From assembly GCA_028279185.1 (NCBI GenBank), contig JANQSS010000104.1:62001-126000 (forward strand): 64,000 bases of DNA, written 5' to 3'. The position numbers and the translations under genes are program-made. This document shows, in pieces, positions 26,986-35,621 of the stretch. The notes under the pieces were generated by a model. The model saw only the letters and a list, made by a program, of their open reading frames with translations, had not been told where the DNA came from and did not search any database. This DNA is from Saprospiraceae bacterium (GTDB lineage Bacteria; Bacteroidota; Bacteroidia; Chitinophagales; Saprospiraceae). Each line of letters starts with the position of its first letter. Positions within the stretch are counted from its first letter, which is position 1.

Positions 26986-28764
26986 ATGAAAAAGATACAA
27001 TTATTTTCCTTGCTTTTTGTGATAGGAATACTTGGATGTAGAGATGATATAGACGACCTTACAACAGAAACGATCAGACCTGATCCAGATAGTATCCAAT
27101 TATTCGATCAAGAGGTTCAATTAGTTAACGCTTCCGTTATCGGATTTGTAAAAGACAATTCTCAAGAACCAATTCCTAATGCTCAAGTGATCTACGATGG
27201 TGGCTCTACAGTTACTGACGATTATGGACATTTCATCATCCGAGATATAGAAATGAATGCTAAAGGGTCAGTCATTCGAATTGAGAAAGAAGATTATTTC
27301 AAAGGGAACAGACGTTTTTTTCCATTGGAAAATAAAGTGAGTAAAATTGAAATCGAACTCATAGAAAAAAACTATTTATCCTTTGATGCCAAAGTTGGCG
27401 GACTAGTTCACAAAAGTACAACTGCCGGTGATATTACACTGAATTTTGAGCCAAATAGTATTCAGAAAAGTGATGGAACTTTACATGAAGGTGAAGTCTT
27501 CGTAGCCATTGCAGATGTATTGGAAAATGATATGAGCGTCGACCGGTTGATAGGAAATTTACAAGGTGTGAGTTCGCAAATAGAAGAAGTTGCATTGTCT
27601 GCATATAGTGTGATTGGTGTGGAACTCGTCGATGCAAGTGGGAATCCACTTAGCATTTTGACTGGTAGCAGCGCTGAAGTATATATGCCGGTGCCGACAT
27701 CACTGCGAGGCACTGCACCTCCAACTATTCCGCTCTGGTCTTTTCATGAGGAATTGGGAATGTGGGTTGAAGAGGGAGAAGCGCAGTACCAATCAGGCGC
27801 CTATCGAGCGCGATTGTCACGTTTTTCCTATTGGAAGTGTGGCTTATCTTCTCCATGTATCGATTTTAACTCCAGATTTGTGGATATGGATGGTATTCCG
27901 TTGGTGGATACCAGGGTTGTAATAAGTTATGGAAATTTGATTGCAGCATACGCCTACACCGACCTTAATGGTGAGATATCTGGGAGAATACCAACGAATC
28001 AAGAGTTCTACATGAAAGTCTTCGATGCATGTAAGAATTCTTCACCGATACATTGGCAAGAAATTGGACCTTTTTTCACTGACACCGATCTGGGAGATGT
28101 AATTGTCAGCAACCCAAATGCAAATAACACGGTCATCTCGGGAAATTTTGTGGATTGCAACAATGATCCATTACTTAATAGTCTTTTGCTATTAGACTTC
28201 AATGGACAGCGCAAGTATCGGTATTTGAACACGCCTAATTTTAATTTTGGGATTAGTTCTTGCAACATTTTAGGAAACCTCGAAATCACAGCTATTGATT
28301 TAGTGAACAATGTTCAATCTCAGACATATATAGCGTCCCTGAACATGTCCACTCAACTCAATGATATTCGTGTATGTGATAGTCAAATAAAAAGTTTGCT
28401 CACACTTACTGTAGAGAATACTCGATACTATTTTCCAATAAGGGAAATTACCTCAAGAATAGTTAATGGAGTCGAAAAATCAGCTATACGTTGCGGTGGT
28501 TCGGATCCTTTATATTCAATCGATATGGTATTTGATGGTGTCACAGCCGGTGACTACGGTCATGCCAATGGAAGAAACGAAATATTTTATTGGAGTGAAG
28601 GGATTCAAATCTCCGGCGCCGAATTTTCCCAATTCGATGTAACAAAACTAATTGGAGACTATGAGGAAGTCGAGGGAAGTTTTAGCGGAGATGTTGGTAA
28701 TTTCGTTCCTCCGGGTGTTACCGAGACAGTCAACGTGACAGGAGAATTCATTTGGAAGAAATAG
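26986..28764 (+). CDS. Outer-membrane lipoprotein with carboxypeptidase-regulatory-like domain
   Basis: 592 residues from ATG 26986, preferred over 26917 because it gives a lipoprotein signal (MKKIQLFSLLFVIGILGC, lipobox GILGC). After an acidic linker there is a CarboxypepD_reg-like Ig fold (SVIGFVKDNSQEPIPNAQVIYD...TDDYGHFIIRDI). A region resembling ZU5-like or similar extracellular beta domains follows (VGGLVHKSTTAGDITLNFEP; SAYSVIGVELVDASGNPL), then a second Ig-like fold near residue 290. The exact family is not known to me. It lies just upstream of an ECF sigma operon on the same strand and may be controlled with it. Confidence 0.75.
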   Translation: MKKIQLFSLLFVIGILGCRDDIDDLTTETIRPDPDSIQLFDQEVQLVNASVIGFVKDNSQEPIPNAQVIYDGGSTVTDDYGHFIIRDIEMNAKGSVIRIEKEDYFKGNRRFFPLENKVSKIEIELIEKNYLSFDAKVGGLVHKSTTAGDITLNFEPNSIQKSDGTLHEGEVFVAIADVLENDMSVDRLIGNLQGVSSQIEEVALSAYSVIGVELVDASGNPLSILTGSSAEVYMPVPTSLRGTAPPTIPLWSFHEELGMWVEEGEAQYQSGAYRARLSRFSYWKCGLSSPCIDFNSRFVDMDGIPLVDTRVVISYGNLIAAYAYTDLNGEISGRIPTNQEFYMKVFDACKNSSPIHWQEIGPFFTDTDLGDVIVSNPNANNTVISGNFVDCNNDPLLNSLLLLDFNGQRKYRYLNTPNFNFGISSCNILGNLEITAIDLVNNVQSQTYIASLNMSTQLNDIRVCDSQIKSLLTLTVENTRYYFPIREITSRIVNGVEKSAIRCGGSDPLYSIDMVFDGVTAGDYGHANGRNEIFYWSEGIQISGAEFSQFDVTKLIGDYEEVEGSFSGDVGNFVPPGVTETVNVTGEFIWKK

Positions 28765-28835
28765 ATGTGAAAATATTGGTGAAAGAATATTTATTACTTA
28801 GCGACTTTTTGTTTGCGGCTGCTGCTTAGTATCGC

Positions 28836-29381
28836 ATGGATATAGAATTAAAAGAACTCATCGAAAAGTGTCAACTCGGCCATAAAGAGGCTCAATACGC
28901 CTTAGTCAAAAAGTATTCACCCATGCTTATGGCCATATGTCTGAGGTATAGTAGAGACTATCCAGCAGCACAAGATGCATTACAAGAGGCCTTTATTCGG
29001 ATATTCAGATTTATAAACAAACTCAGTCACACGGATTCAGTGGAGGCATGGATGCGCACGATTGCAACACGTGCCTCGTTGCAATGGATAGATAAGAAGT
29101 ATTTTAAATCGGAGGTTTCGGCTTTAGAAGATGCACCCGAAGTAGAGTGCAACGCCAGCATCTCTGGGCAATTAAATGTCAAGGACTTACTCAAAGTGAT
29201 CAATGATTTACCCGTTGGATTTCGTACAGTCTTTAATCTCTATGAGATAGAAGGTTATAGTCATAAGGAAATTAGCGAGCTTATCCATATTTCTGAAAGT
29301 ACGTCCCGATCACATTTGCGTCGAGCTAAAATCCAACTAAGAAAAAAATTGGAACTATATTATAAAATAAGTACACCATGA
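28836..29381 (+). CDS. ECF-type RNA polymerase sigma factor (third in the window)
   Basis: 181 residues, a classical ECF sigma. Region 2 is ELIEKCQLGHKEAQYALVKKY...AAQDALQEAFIRIFRFI with AWMRTIATRASLQWI. Region 4 is INDLPVGFRTVFNLYEIEGYSHKEISEL, ISESTSRSHLRRAKIQLRKKL. It recruits polymerase to a specific regulon. The stop overlaps the next gene by 4 nt (ATGA), so the downstream membrane/beta-barrel-like protein is its coupled partner. The N-terminus of that partner is the natural place for an anti-sigma contact. Confidence 0.92.
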   Translation: MDIELKELIEKCQLGHKEAQYALVKKYSPMLMAICLRYSRDYPAAQDALQEAFIRIFRFINKLSHTDSVEAWMRTIATRASLQWIDKKYFKSEVSALEDAPEVECNASISGQLNVKDLLKVINDLPVGFRTVFNLYEIEGYSHKEISELIHISESTSRSHLRRAKIQLRKKLELYYKISTP

Positions 29382-30958
29382 GTTGGAATAAGCTATTAAA
29401 TAACATGATTGCAGACATCCGAAGGCAAGAGGTTGAGGTAAATGTTCAATCCGTCTGGGATGCCATCGAACCCGAAGTTGATAACATAAATAAAAAGAAG
29501 AGAAAAAGACGTTTTCTTCCTTATTTCTTATTCGGAATTGGAAATTGTATTTTGATTGTAGGCTTTATCTTATTCGACGCTACCAAACCGAATAATCAAC
29601 ATGTCAAGAGTGAACAATTTAATACAATAAATGATCTTCAGGAGTCTGATGCAAAGGCCTATGTGAGAACAGAAAGTTATTTAAATCCGAGTGATAGTAT
29701 TGTAAGTTTTTCTCGTCGAGAGATTAGTGACCTCGATCGAGACCTGTTGACTAAAGAATCAAACGTTAGCTCTGCACACGAGCCAGAGCTTAAAGCGTCA
29801 GAGAGAAAAAAACGACTAAGGTCAAGATCAACTTTGAGCTCAGGATTTACCGATCAGGTAAAGCAAGTCGGAGTACTTCACAATACTGAAGGCCCAGTCA
29901 ATTATACAGATTTCAAAATACCACTTGAAGAACAGGGAAAATCAAAAACAACACTTAACGGACAAGAACAATGGATAGGCATTCATGAAAAAGGAGTAAA
30001 TAGCGCGATCAAATTGAAAAACGATGGATTGATTATAGATGACCAGAAAGGTGTGAAATATCAGAGTGTTGGTTCCCTAAATTTAGCACTGCAAGACTTC
30101 TCATATACACATGTACTGGAGCCATTAACAATTCATGAACTAAGTGAATTTCTTTTACACTTGAGTCCACCCAATGCTGTTAGGGGTATAAAGTCAAATA
30201 ATGCGATCCACGATAAGAAAAATATATTAGGACCTCGTTTTGGCCTAACCTTCCAAGGTGGAATAGGATACTCTGATCGTAGTTTTTCAAGTTCTTCTCA
30301 GCAAGATGGACAGTTATTGGTTTCAAGAAATAGTACGGAGACTCCACTGGAAACCACCCATCTTGGTACGGCATTAGTATACAGGTATAATAAGAATCTG
30401 GAACTTACATTAGGATTACGTTATACCAACATCACGGAGCGGTTCGACTATGTCAATATACAAGATTCGTATTTGACGGAGCACGGAACCTTGTTTTATC
30501 GAATAAACGCGGATGGCGAACAGGAGCCTGTCGAGGGCAGCCTGGTTGTAACAGAAAGAACGTATATTAATAAACGCATCTACAATCGCTATGGATTACT
30601 TGACATTCCTTTGACACTTGTCTTCTTCTTAAGCAGGGATCAATGGAAAGCTGGCCTCAAAGCAGGATTAGCCTTTAATATATCTTTAGATGCCTCAGGT
30701 CAATTTCTGAATCGGGAGAATAATGTTGTCGATATAAATCGACCGTCGGCTAATACACCAGGATTCTATTCTTCTAACATTGGCTGGAGTTATTTATTTG
30801 GATTGTCATTGGGATATGAATTGAACGATAGGTGGTCACTGCGTTTTGATCCTCAAATCCTTTGGTACTCTGATTCATTTACGCACGCGGATTGGAGCTT
30901 GAATCAACGATATATAACCTTTAGCGGTCAGGCGGGATTAATATATTGGTTGAGGTGA
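29378..30958 (+). CDS. Sigma-coupled protein: one membrane helix plus beta-barrel-like domain
   Basis: 526 residues. About 45 N-terminal residues with basic KKKRKRR lead into one membrane helix (LPYFLFGIGNCILIVGFILF, about 48-67). A hydrophilic, disordered-looking linker of more than 200 residues follows. The C-terminal about 240 residues resemble a small outer-membrane beta-barrel (LGPRFGLTFQGGIGYSDRSF; LGLRYTNITERFDYV; YGLLDIPLTLVFFL; LFGLSLGYELNDRWSLRFDPQILWY; final aromatic LIYWLR). Such an arrangement could span the envelope, linking outer-membrane state to the sigma encoded in the overlapping gene upstream. Barrel insertion by a protein with an uncleaved inner-membrane helix is unusual; the domain may instead fold in the periplasm. 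Confidence 0.72.
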   Translation: MSWNKLLNNMIADIRRQEVEVNVQSVWDAIEPEVDNINKKKRKRRFLPYFLFGIGNCILIVGFILFDATKPNNQHVKSEQFNTINDLQESDAKAYVRTESYLNPSDSIVSFSRREISDLDRDLLTKESNVSSAHEPELKASERKKRLRSRSTLSSGFTDQVKQVGVLHNTEGPVNYTDFKIPLEEQGKSKTTLNGQEQWIGIHEKGVNSAIKLKNDGLIIDDQKGVKYQSVGSLNLALQDFSYTHVLEPLTIHELSEFLLHLSPPNAVRGIKSNNAIHDKKNILGPRFGLTFQGGIGYSDRSFSSSSQQDGQLLVSRNSTETPLETTHLGTALVYRYNKNLELTLGLRYTNITERFDYVNIQDSYLTEHGTLFYRINADGEQEPVEGSLVVTERTYINKRIYNRYGLLDIPLTLVFFLSRDQWKAGLKAGLAFNISLDASGQFLNRENNVVDINRPSANTPGFYSSNIGWSYLFGLSLGYELNDRWSLRFDPQILWYSDSFTHADWSLNQRYITFSGQAGLIYWLR

Positions 30959-31009
30959 TAGAATATGTAAGTTTGATAGGCTTATCATGTTAATCTCGTT
31001 CTGAGTAAG

Positions 31010-31033
31010 GTGCCATTTTCACCGGCGCTTTTT
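31010..31033 (+). terminator. Probable rho-independent terminator
   Basis: GTGCC (31010-31014) pairs with GGCGC (31024-31028), including one G-T pair, and is followed by TTTTT. It lies about 50 bp after the stop of the sigma-coupled membrane/barrel gene. Confidence 0.45.
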
Positions 31034-31205
31034 CCAAGTATCAGTATTAAGTTGTGACCACTCCAGATTATCAACAAGCCAAATGAGCCAATGCCAACCT
31101 GAAACGTTATAGACAAAGCGGTGCATGGAACTGTATAAATAACGTAATTGCCACCAAGGCTTGAAAAGTGCCTTCCGTTTATACACACCGTCCCTGCTCC
31201 CAACA

Positions 31206-31234
31206 TTTGCCCAAACACAATTGTGATATCTTTG
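31206..31234 (+). promoter_or_regulatory. Bacteroidota-type promoter of pheS (TTTG-N17-TATCTTTG)
   Basis: TTTG at 31206-31209 and TATCTTTG at 31227-31234 match the -33/-7 consensus. Transcription would begin roughly 10 nt before the pheS ATG at 31251, giving a very short leader. No T-box-like structure fits in that space. Confidence 0.65.
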
Positions 31235-31250
31235 TGCCTTTCAACATTGT

Positions 31251-32285
31251 ATGCGTATGGAAGAATGGAAAATGATTGACGACATGCAAAGTCAAATTGC
31301 AGAATTTGACATATCGAATGCAGATCAACTCGAGCAATTCAGAATTCGATTTCTCGGATCAAAAAACACGATTAAACCTTTGTTTCAACATGTACGAGAT
31401 GTTGCACCAGAGTTACGCAAGAAGTTTGGTCAGCAATTGAACGCGCTGAAACAATCCGCTGAGCAAAAATTTGAAGATGCCAAATCCGCCCTGGGTTCAG
31501 AGCCGTCGAATAAGACACGACCGAGTATTGATTTATCACTGCCGCCTTATCCACACCCAAAAGGAGCGCAACATCCTATTCAAATCGTCATGAATCGTAT
31601 TGTTGATGTTTTCCAACGAATTGGATTTACGGTGGCCGAGGAACGGGAAATAGAAGATGATTGGCATAATTTCACGGCGATGAATACACCAGAAAATCAT
31701 CCTGCACGCGATATGCAGGATACCTTTTATTTGAAGGACGATATGAACTACGTTTTACGAACGCACACGTCAAGTGTACAAGCGCGAATAATGACACAGT
31801 CGCAACCGCCGATACGGATTATTGCACCCGGGCGTGTATATCGAAATGAGACTATTTCGGCGCGATCCCATTGCCAATTTCATCAGATAGAAGGACTATA
31901 CATAGATGAAGGCGTATCGTTTGCGGACATGAAGCAAACTCTCCTATATTATGCTCGGGCTATGTATGGCGAAGATGTAAAGATTCGCTTGCGACCTTCG
32001 TATTTTCCATTTACAGAACCGTCCGCAGAAATGGACGTGTATTGGGGCTTGGAAAATGAAATTGACTACCGAATTACAAAGGGAACAGGTTGGCTAGAGG
32101 TCTTAGGTTGCGGTATGGTCGATCCAGCTGTTCTTGACAATTGTGGAATTGACAGTAAGAAATATACCGGATTTGCTTTTGGGATGGGGATCGAACGACA
32201 AGCTATGTTCACATATCGCATTCCAGATATTCGCATGTTATTCGAAAATGATATTCGTTTTTTAAGCCAATTTGTGAATGCATAA
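31251..32285 (+). CDS. pheS: Phenylalanyl-tRNA synthetase alpha subunit
   Basis: 344 residues, normal length. Charges tRNA-Phe as an alpha2-beta2 enzyme in the cytoplasm. An N-terminal coiled coil (FRIRFLGSKNTIKPLF) is followed by the class II core: HPARDMQDTFYL, RTHTSSVQAR (motif 2 region), FHQIEGLYIDEGVSF, FPFTEPSAEMDV and motif 3 GFAFGMGIERQAM. The start at 31251 follows the promoter closely; ATG 31257 is an alternative. pheT is not adjacent, as is common in this phylum. hisS follows 76 bp downstream. Confidence 0.96.
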   Translation: MRMEEWKMIDDMQSQIAEFDISNADQLEQFRIRFLGSKNTIKPLFQHVRDVAPELRKKFGQQLNALKQSAEQKFEDAKSALGSEPSNKTRPSIDLSLPPYPHPKGAQHPIQIVMNRIVDVFQRIGFTVAEEREIEDDWHNFTAMNTPENHPARDMQDTFYLKDDMNYVLRTHTSSVQARIMTQSQPPIRIIAPGRVYRNETISARSHCQFHQIEGLYIDEGVSFADMKQTLLYYARAMYGEDVKIRLRPSYFPFTEPSAEMDVYWGLENEIDYRITKGTGWLEVLGCGMVDPAVLDNCGIDSKKYTGFAFGMGIERQAMFTYRIPDIRMLFENDIRFLSQFVNA

Positions 32286-32361
32286 GCCACATGCAAACTA
32301 AATGTTTTTTTAGCTGAATGTTAGGTAAAAAATAAAGAAAACTAATCACCAAGAATTTACT

Positions 32362-33708
32362 TTGAAGTCTAAGCCATCCATACCAAAAGGAACTCGAGAT
32401 TTCCTACCAAAAGAGGTTCAGTCCAGACAATATATTTTTGATACGTTGCGTGAAGTGTTTGAATTATACGATTTTGTTCCAATAGAAACACCGGCTATTG
32501 AAAATTTGTCAACACTCACCGGGAAATATGGAGAGGAGGGAGATCGGCTATTATTTAAAATACTAAACAACGGAGATTTTTGGGCGCGGGCTAGTGATGA
32601 GGCAAAGAAGTCAAATGACAGCACATCAATATTACCACAAATCAGTAAACGCGGTTTACGCTATGATTTGACAGTGCCCTTTGCGCGATATACTGTGATG
32701 CATCGCAATGATTTATCTTTTCCATTTAAACGATATCAAATGCAACCCGTGTGGCGCGCAGACCGGCCACAAAAAGGACGCTATCAGGAGTTTTACCAAT
32801 GCGACGTAGATATTATCGGAAGTGAGGCATTACTGTATGAAGCTGAACTTGTTGCCATTTTTGATGATGCATTTAGTCGGTTACGGGTCCCCGTTGTGAT
32901 TAAGATAAACAATCGGAAAATCCTTCAAGGAATTGCAGAGGTTTGTGGCGCGGGTGATCAATTCATTCCATTTACAGTTGCTATAGATAAGCTTGATAAA
33001 ATTGGCGAATCAGGTGTACGCGAATTATTATTGTCTTTGAATCTGACGGTTGAGCAAATTGACGACGTATTTAAATTAATTAATATTGTTGAGCTCGATG
33101 AATTATTCGGTTACTTAGACCTATCAAATATTGGAAAAACCGGAATCGAAGAAATTAGACAAGTGCAAAACTTTCTCTCAGAACATAAATTCAATAATAA
33201 AATAGTATTTGACTGGTCGCTTGCACGTGGACTCTCTTACTATACAGGATGCATATTCGAAGTCGAATGTCCCAATGTTAAAATTGGAAGTATAGGAGGA
33301 GGAGGCCGATACGATGATTTAACAGGTATTTTTGGGTTGGATAATATTAGTGGCGTAGGAGTAAGTTTTGGACTTGCGCGAATTTTTGATGTTATGCGCG
33401 AATTGGATTTGTTTCCGAATGACATTCAATTGCAAACTAAAATAATACTTATAGCATTCGACGATGAAAGTCATAAACAGGCGTATAAACTACTCTTGCA
33501 ATTACGTCAAGAAGGAATTCCATCAGCCATATATCCGAATCCTGCGAAACTTAAAAAACAAATGAAGTATGCCAATGATCGCGGGTTTCCATTCGTTGGG
33601 CTGATAGGTAAAAACGAAATGGAAAACAACTTGGTCACGGTAAAAAACATGTCCACCGGGGAGCAGGAATCGATGAATTTGAACGAATTGATAGCGAAAT
33701 TGCGTTAA
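32362..33708 (+). CDS. hisS: Histidyl-tRNA synthetase
   Basis: 448 residues, class II synthetase for tRNA-His. Motifs visible: KGTRDFLPKE at the N-terminus, LRYDLTVPFARY (motif 2 region), FKRYQMQPVWRADRPQKGRYQEFYQCDVDIIG, the histidine-binding loop LARGLSYYTGCIFEV, GGGRYDDL and motif 3 GVSFGLARIFDVM. A C-terminal anticodon-binding domain follows from about residue 355. TTG start, since the first residues (KSKPSIPKGTRDF) match the family N-terminus and no ATG precedes. Probably co-transcribed with pheS. Confidence 0.96.
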   Translation: MKSKPSIPKGTRDFLPKEVQSRQYIFDTLREVFELYDFVPIETPAIENLSTLTGKYGEEGDRLLFKILNNGDFWARASDEAKKSNDSTSILPQISKRGLRYDLTVPFARYTVMHRNDLSFPFKRYQMQPVWRADRPQKGRYQEFYQCDVDIIGSEALLYEAELVAIFDDAFSRLRVPVVIKINNRKILQGIAEVCGAGDQFIPFTVAIDKLDKIGESGVRELLLSLNLTVEQIDDVFKLINIVELDELFGYLDLSNIGKTGIEEIRQVQNFLSEHKFNNKIVFDWSLARGLSYYTGCIFEVECPNVKIGSIGGGGRYDDLTGIFGLDNISGVGVSFGLARIFDVMRELDLFPNDIQLQTKIILIAFDDESHKQAYKLLLQLRQEGIPSAIYPNPAKLKKQMKYANDRGFPFVGLIGKNEMENNLVTVKNMSTGEQESMNLNELIAKLR

Positions 33709-33820
33709 AGTTTTTACTTATTTTATTCGCTAATGCCTGTTTTTCAGTTATTAATGGCATAAGTAAGCCCGCGTCGTGCCTTCATTTGTCATTCCACTTT
33801 TAATTCTGCGCTTCGTCCCT

Positions 33821-33828
33821 TATTTTTG
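33821..33828 (+). promoter_or_regulatory. Possible -7 element (TATTTTTG)
   Basis: TATTTTTG matches TAnnTTTG and lies 18 bp before the TTG start of the lytic transglycosylase gene. No clear -33 TTTG at the right distance, so it is tentative. Confidence 0.35.
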
Positions 33829-33846
33829 CGGTAACCTCTGTCGATC

Positions 33847-35286
33847 TTGTCAACACATCTGTTCATATCGAAATCAGCACCAATGTGCTGCGTCTTCATG
33901 CTTCTTTTAGCAATTGTCGGTTATGCCAATAGTCCTCACAAATTATCCGTACAAGCGGTATCAACTGCTTACGATGAAGCTTCTTGGCGACATGACCTGA
34001 CAGCAATGCATAACATAGTGGATATGCGCTTTACTCCTGAGGTAAATTCCTATCTGAGGACCTATCTGGTCAATGGTCGTCACAAAAGTGAGAATATTTT
34101 GAGACGTATGATGCTCTACTTCCCCATCATCGAGCGCAAAATTGAAGAAGCACAATTGCCCGAGGAGCTTAAGTATATTGCCATCGTCGAATCCGCATTG
34201 GACCCACATGCCAGATCACGCAGTGGTGCGCTCGGGCTATGGCAATTTATGGCACCAACAGCGAAAGACTACGGTATTCGAATTTATCATTCTGTTGACG
34301 AACGCAAAGATCCATACCGGGCTACGGAAGCAGCTATTGCCTATTTTTCCAGATTGTATGATCGCTTTGGTGATTGGGAATTGGTTTTGGCTGCTTACAA
34401 TGGTGGACCAAACAGACTAGCCAAGATTATGGCCAAGACTGGAATCTCAGATTATTGGAGCCTTCGTGAGTTTCTCCCCCGGGAAACGGCAAATTATGTA
34501 CCCGCTTTTATTGCCGCAACATACGTGTTCAAGGATTTTGAAAAACATGGATTGATTCCGACTCGATCTCATCCAGATTTTCATTTTACTACAAAAGTGG
34601 AAATATTTAACCATAAAGTTTATCTCAAGGATGTTGCAAAATTAATGCAAATCGATCTTGATACATTGAAATATATAAATCCGATGTACAAGCGCGATTA
34701 TATTCCGGAATCGCCTCATGGTTACAATTTAATATTACCAAATCGATGCTTGACTTATTTCCATCAACTCCGTGATACACTGGAGCGTTCCGATTTTGTA
34801 AAATTGGCTCTATTGCCTGAACTCGATCAATTTCAATCAACTTATGCAGATTCGATGCAGGATATTTACTTGCATTTGCAATACTTGGTTCAAAACAAAG
34901 AAAACCTGTTTACCGTAGCGCGAATGTTTAATCTTGATATTTTACAATTAAAATATTGGAATAATTTAAAATCACTTCATGTCGATCATGGTATGCTTGT
35001 TGATTTGCCTATATCACTTGTTGGAGGAAAATTTTTAATTCGTGACTATAAAAAAATTCCGCTATCGCATTCAATAGATCCTAGTATTTTACATGAAGTT
35101 GTTGTTTCGCAAAAAAATATGTCATTTTATAGGATGTCAGAAGCCGAAAAGGAGCGATGTGCGCGTATTATTTCGAAAAAGCGCGATCGGAATACGACGC
35201 ATGTCCACTTTACCAAAGGTATTCCCAAATCATATTTGGACCACCGGAAGTCCACCAAAGCAAAGGTAGTCCTGTCGACTAAATAA
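33847..35286 (+). CDS. mltD: Membrane-bound lytic murein transglycosylase, MltD-like
   Basis: 479 residues. The signal peptide (CVFMLLLAIVGYANS) directs it to the periplasm, where it cleaves peptidoglycan glycan strands with 1,6-anhydro product. The SLT domain has the catalytic glutamate in VESALDPHARSRSGALGLWQ and the ELVLAAYNGGPNRL motif. The C-terminal half carries MltD-specific sequence (LREFLPRETANYVPAFIAATY) and LysM-like repeats (LVQNKENLFTVARMFNLDI). The tail is basic and disordered. TTG 33847 is used; ATG 33883 would shorten the signal sequence. Confidence 0.9.
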   Translation: MSTHLFISKSAPMCCVFMLLLAIVGYANSPHKLSVQAVSTAYDEASWRHDLTAMHNIVDMRFTPEVNSYLRTYLVNGRHKSENILRRMMLYFPIIERKIEEAQLPEELKYIAIVESALDPHARSRSGALGLWQFMAPTAKDYGIRIYHSVDERKDPYRATEAAIAYFSRLYDRFGDWELVLAAYNGGPNRLAKIMAKTGISDYWSLREFLPRETANYVPAFIAATYVFKDFEKHGLIPTRSHPDFHFTTKVEIFNHKVYLKDVAKLMQIDLDTLKYINPMYKRDYIPESPHGYNLILPNRCLTYFHQLRDTLERSDFVKLALLPELDQFQSTYADSMQDIYLHLQYLVQNKENLFTVARMFNLDILQLKYWNNLKSLHVDHGMLVDLPISLVGGKFLIRDYKKIPLSHSIDPSILHEVVVSQKNMSFYRMSEAEKERCARIISKKRDRNTTHVHFTKGIPKSYLDHRKSTKAKVVLSTK

Positions 35287-35621
35287 TCTTGTTCGCCTTA
35301 CACATGACGGGGTGATGACTATCGATAGAATTTAGGTGTGCGTCGTATTTCATTTTAATTTAGGCTATTTTTCATAAGCTAATAATGGTTACGGGACTTA
35401 GGTCTCTGAATAAGATGGGTATCTCTTGGAGTAAACCGTGTAACACATTAGGTTAAAGAAAGGGATTGTGTGGTTTGGTGCAGGTTCTATGAAAAGGAGA
35501 TTCCGAATCTTTAATACAATTGCTTATCTTGCCAAGTGCTTTGTCAAGGAAGCAATTCAGGAGAGTTGACCCTGCCCTGGACAAATGAATAGAGATAAAT
35601 AAATTTAAAGTCGACAAAAAT
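35287..35621. other. Intergenic region before the acyl-CoA ligase gene
   Basis: 335 bp with no supported gene. A 26-codon ORF near 35490 (MKRRFRIFNTIAY...) has no support. No TAnnTTTG element or hairpin terminator was recognised. Confidence 0.4.

Noticed and set aside
30985..31218. 77-codon minus-strand ORF
   Set aside because: Overlaps the probable terminator and the pheS promoter; no recognisable domain.
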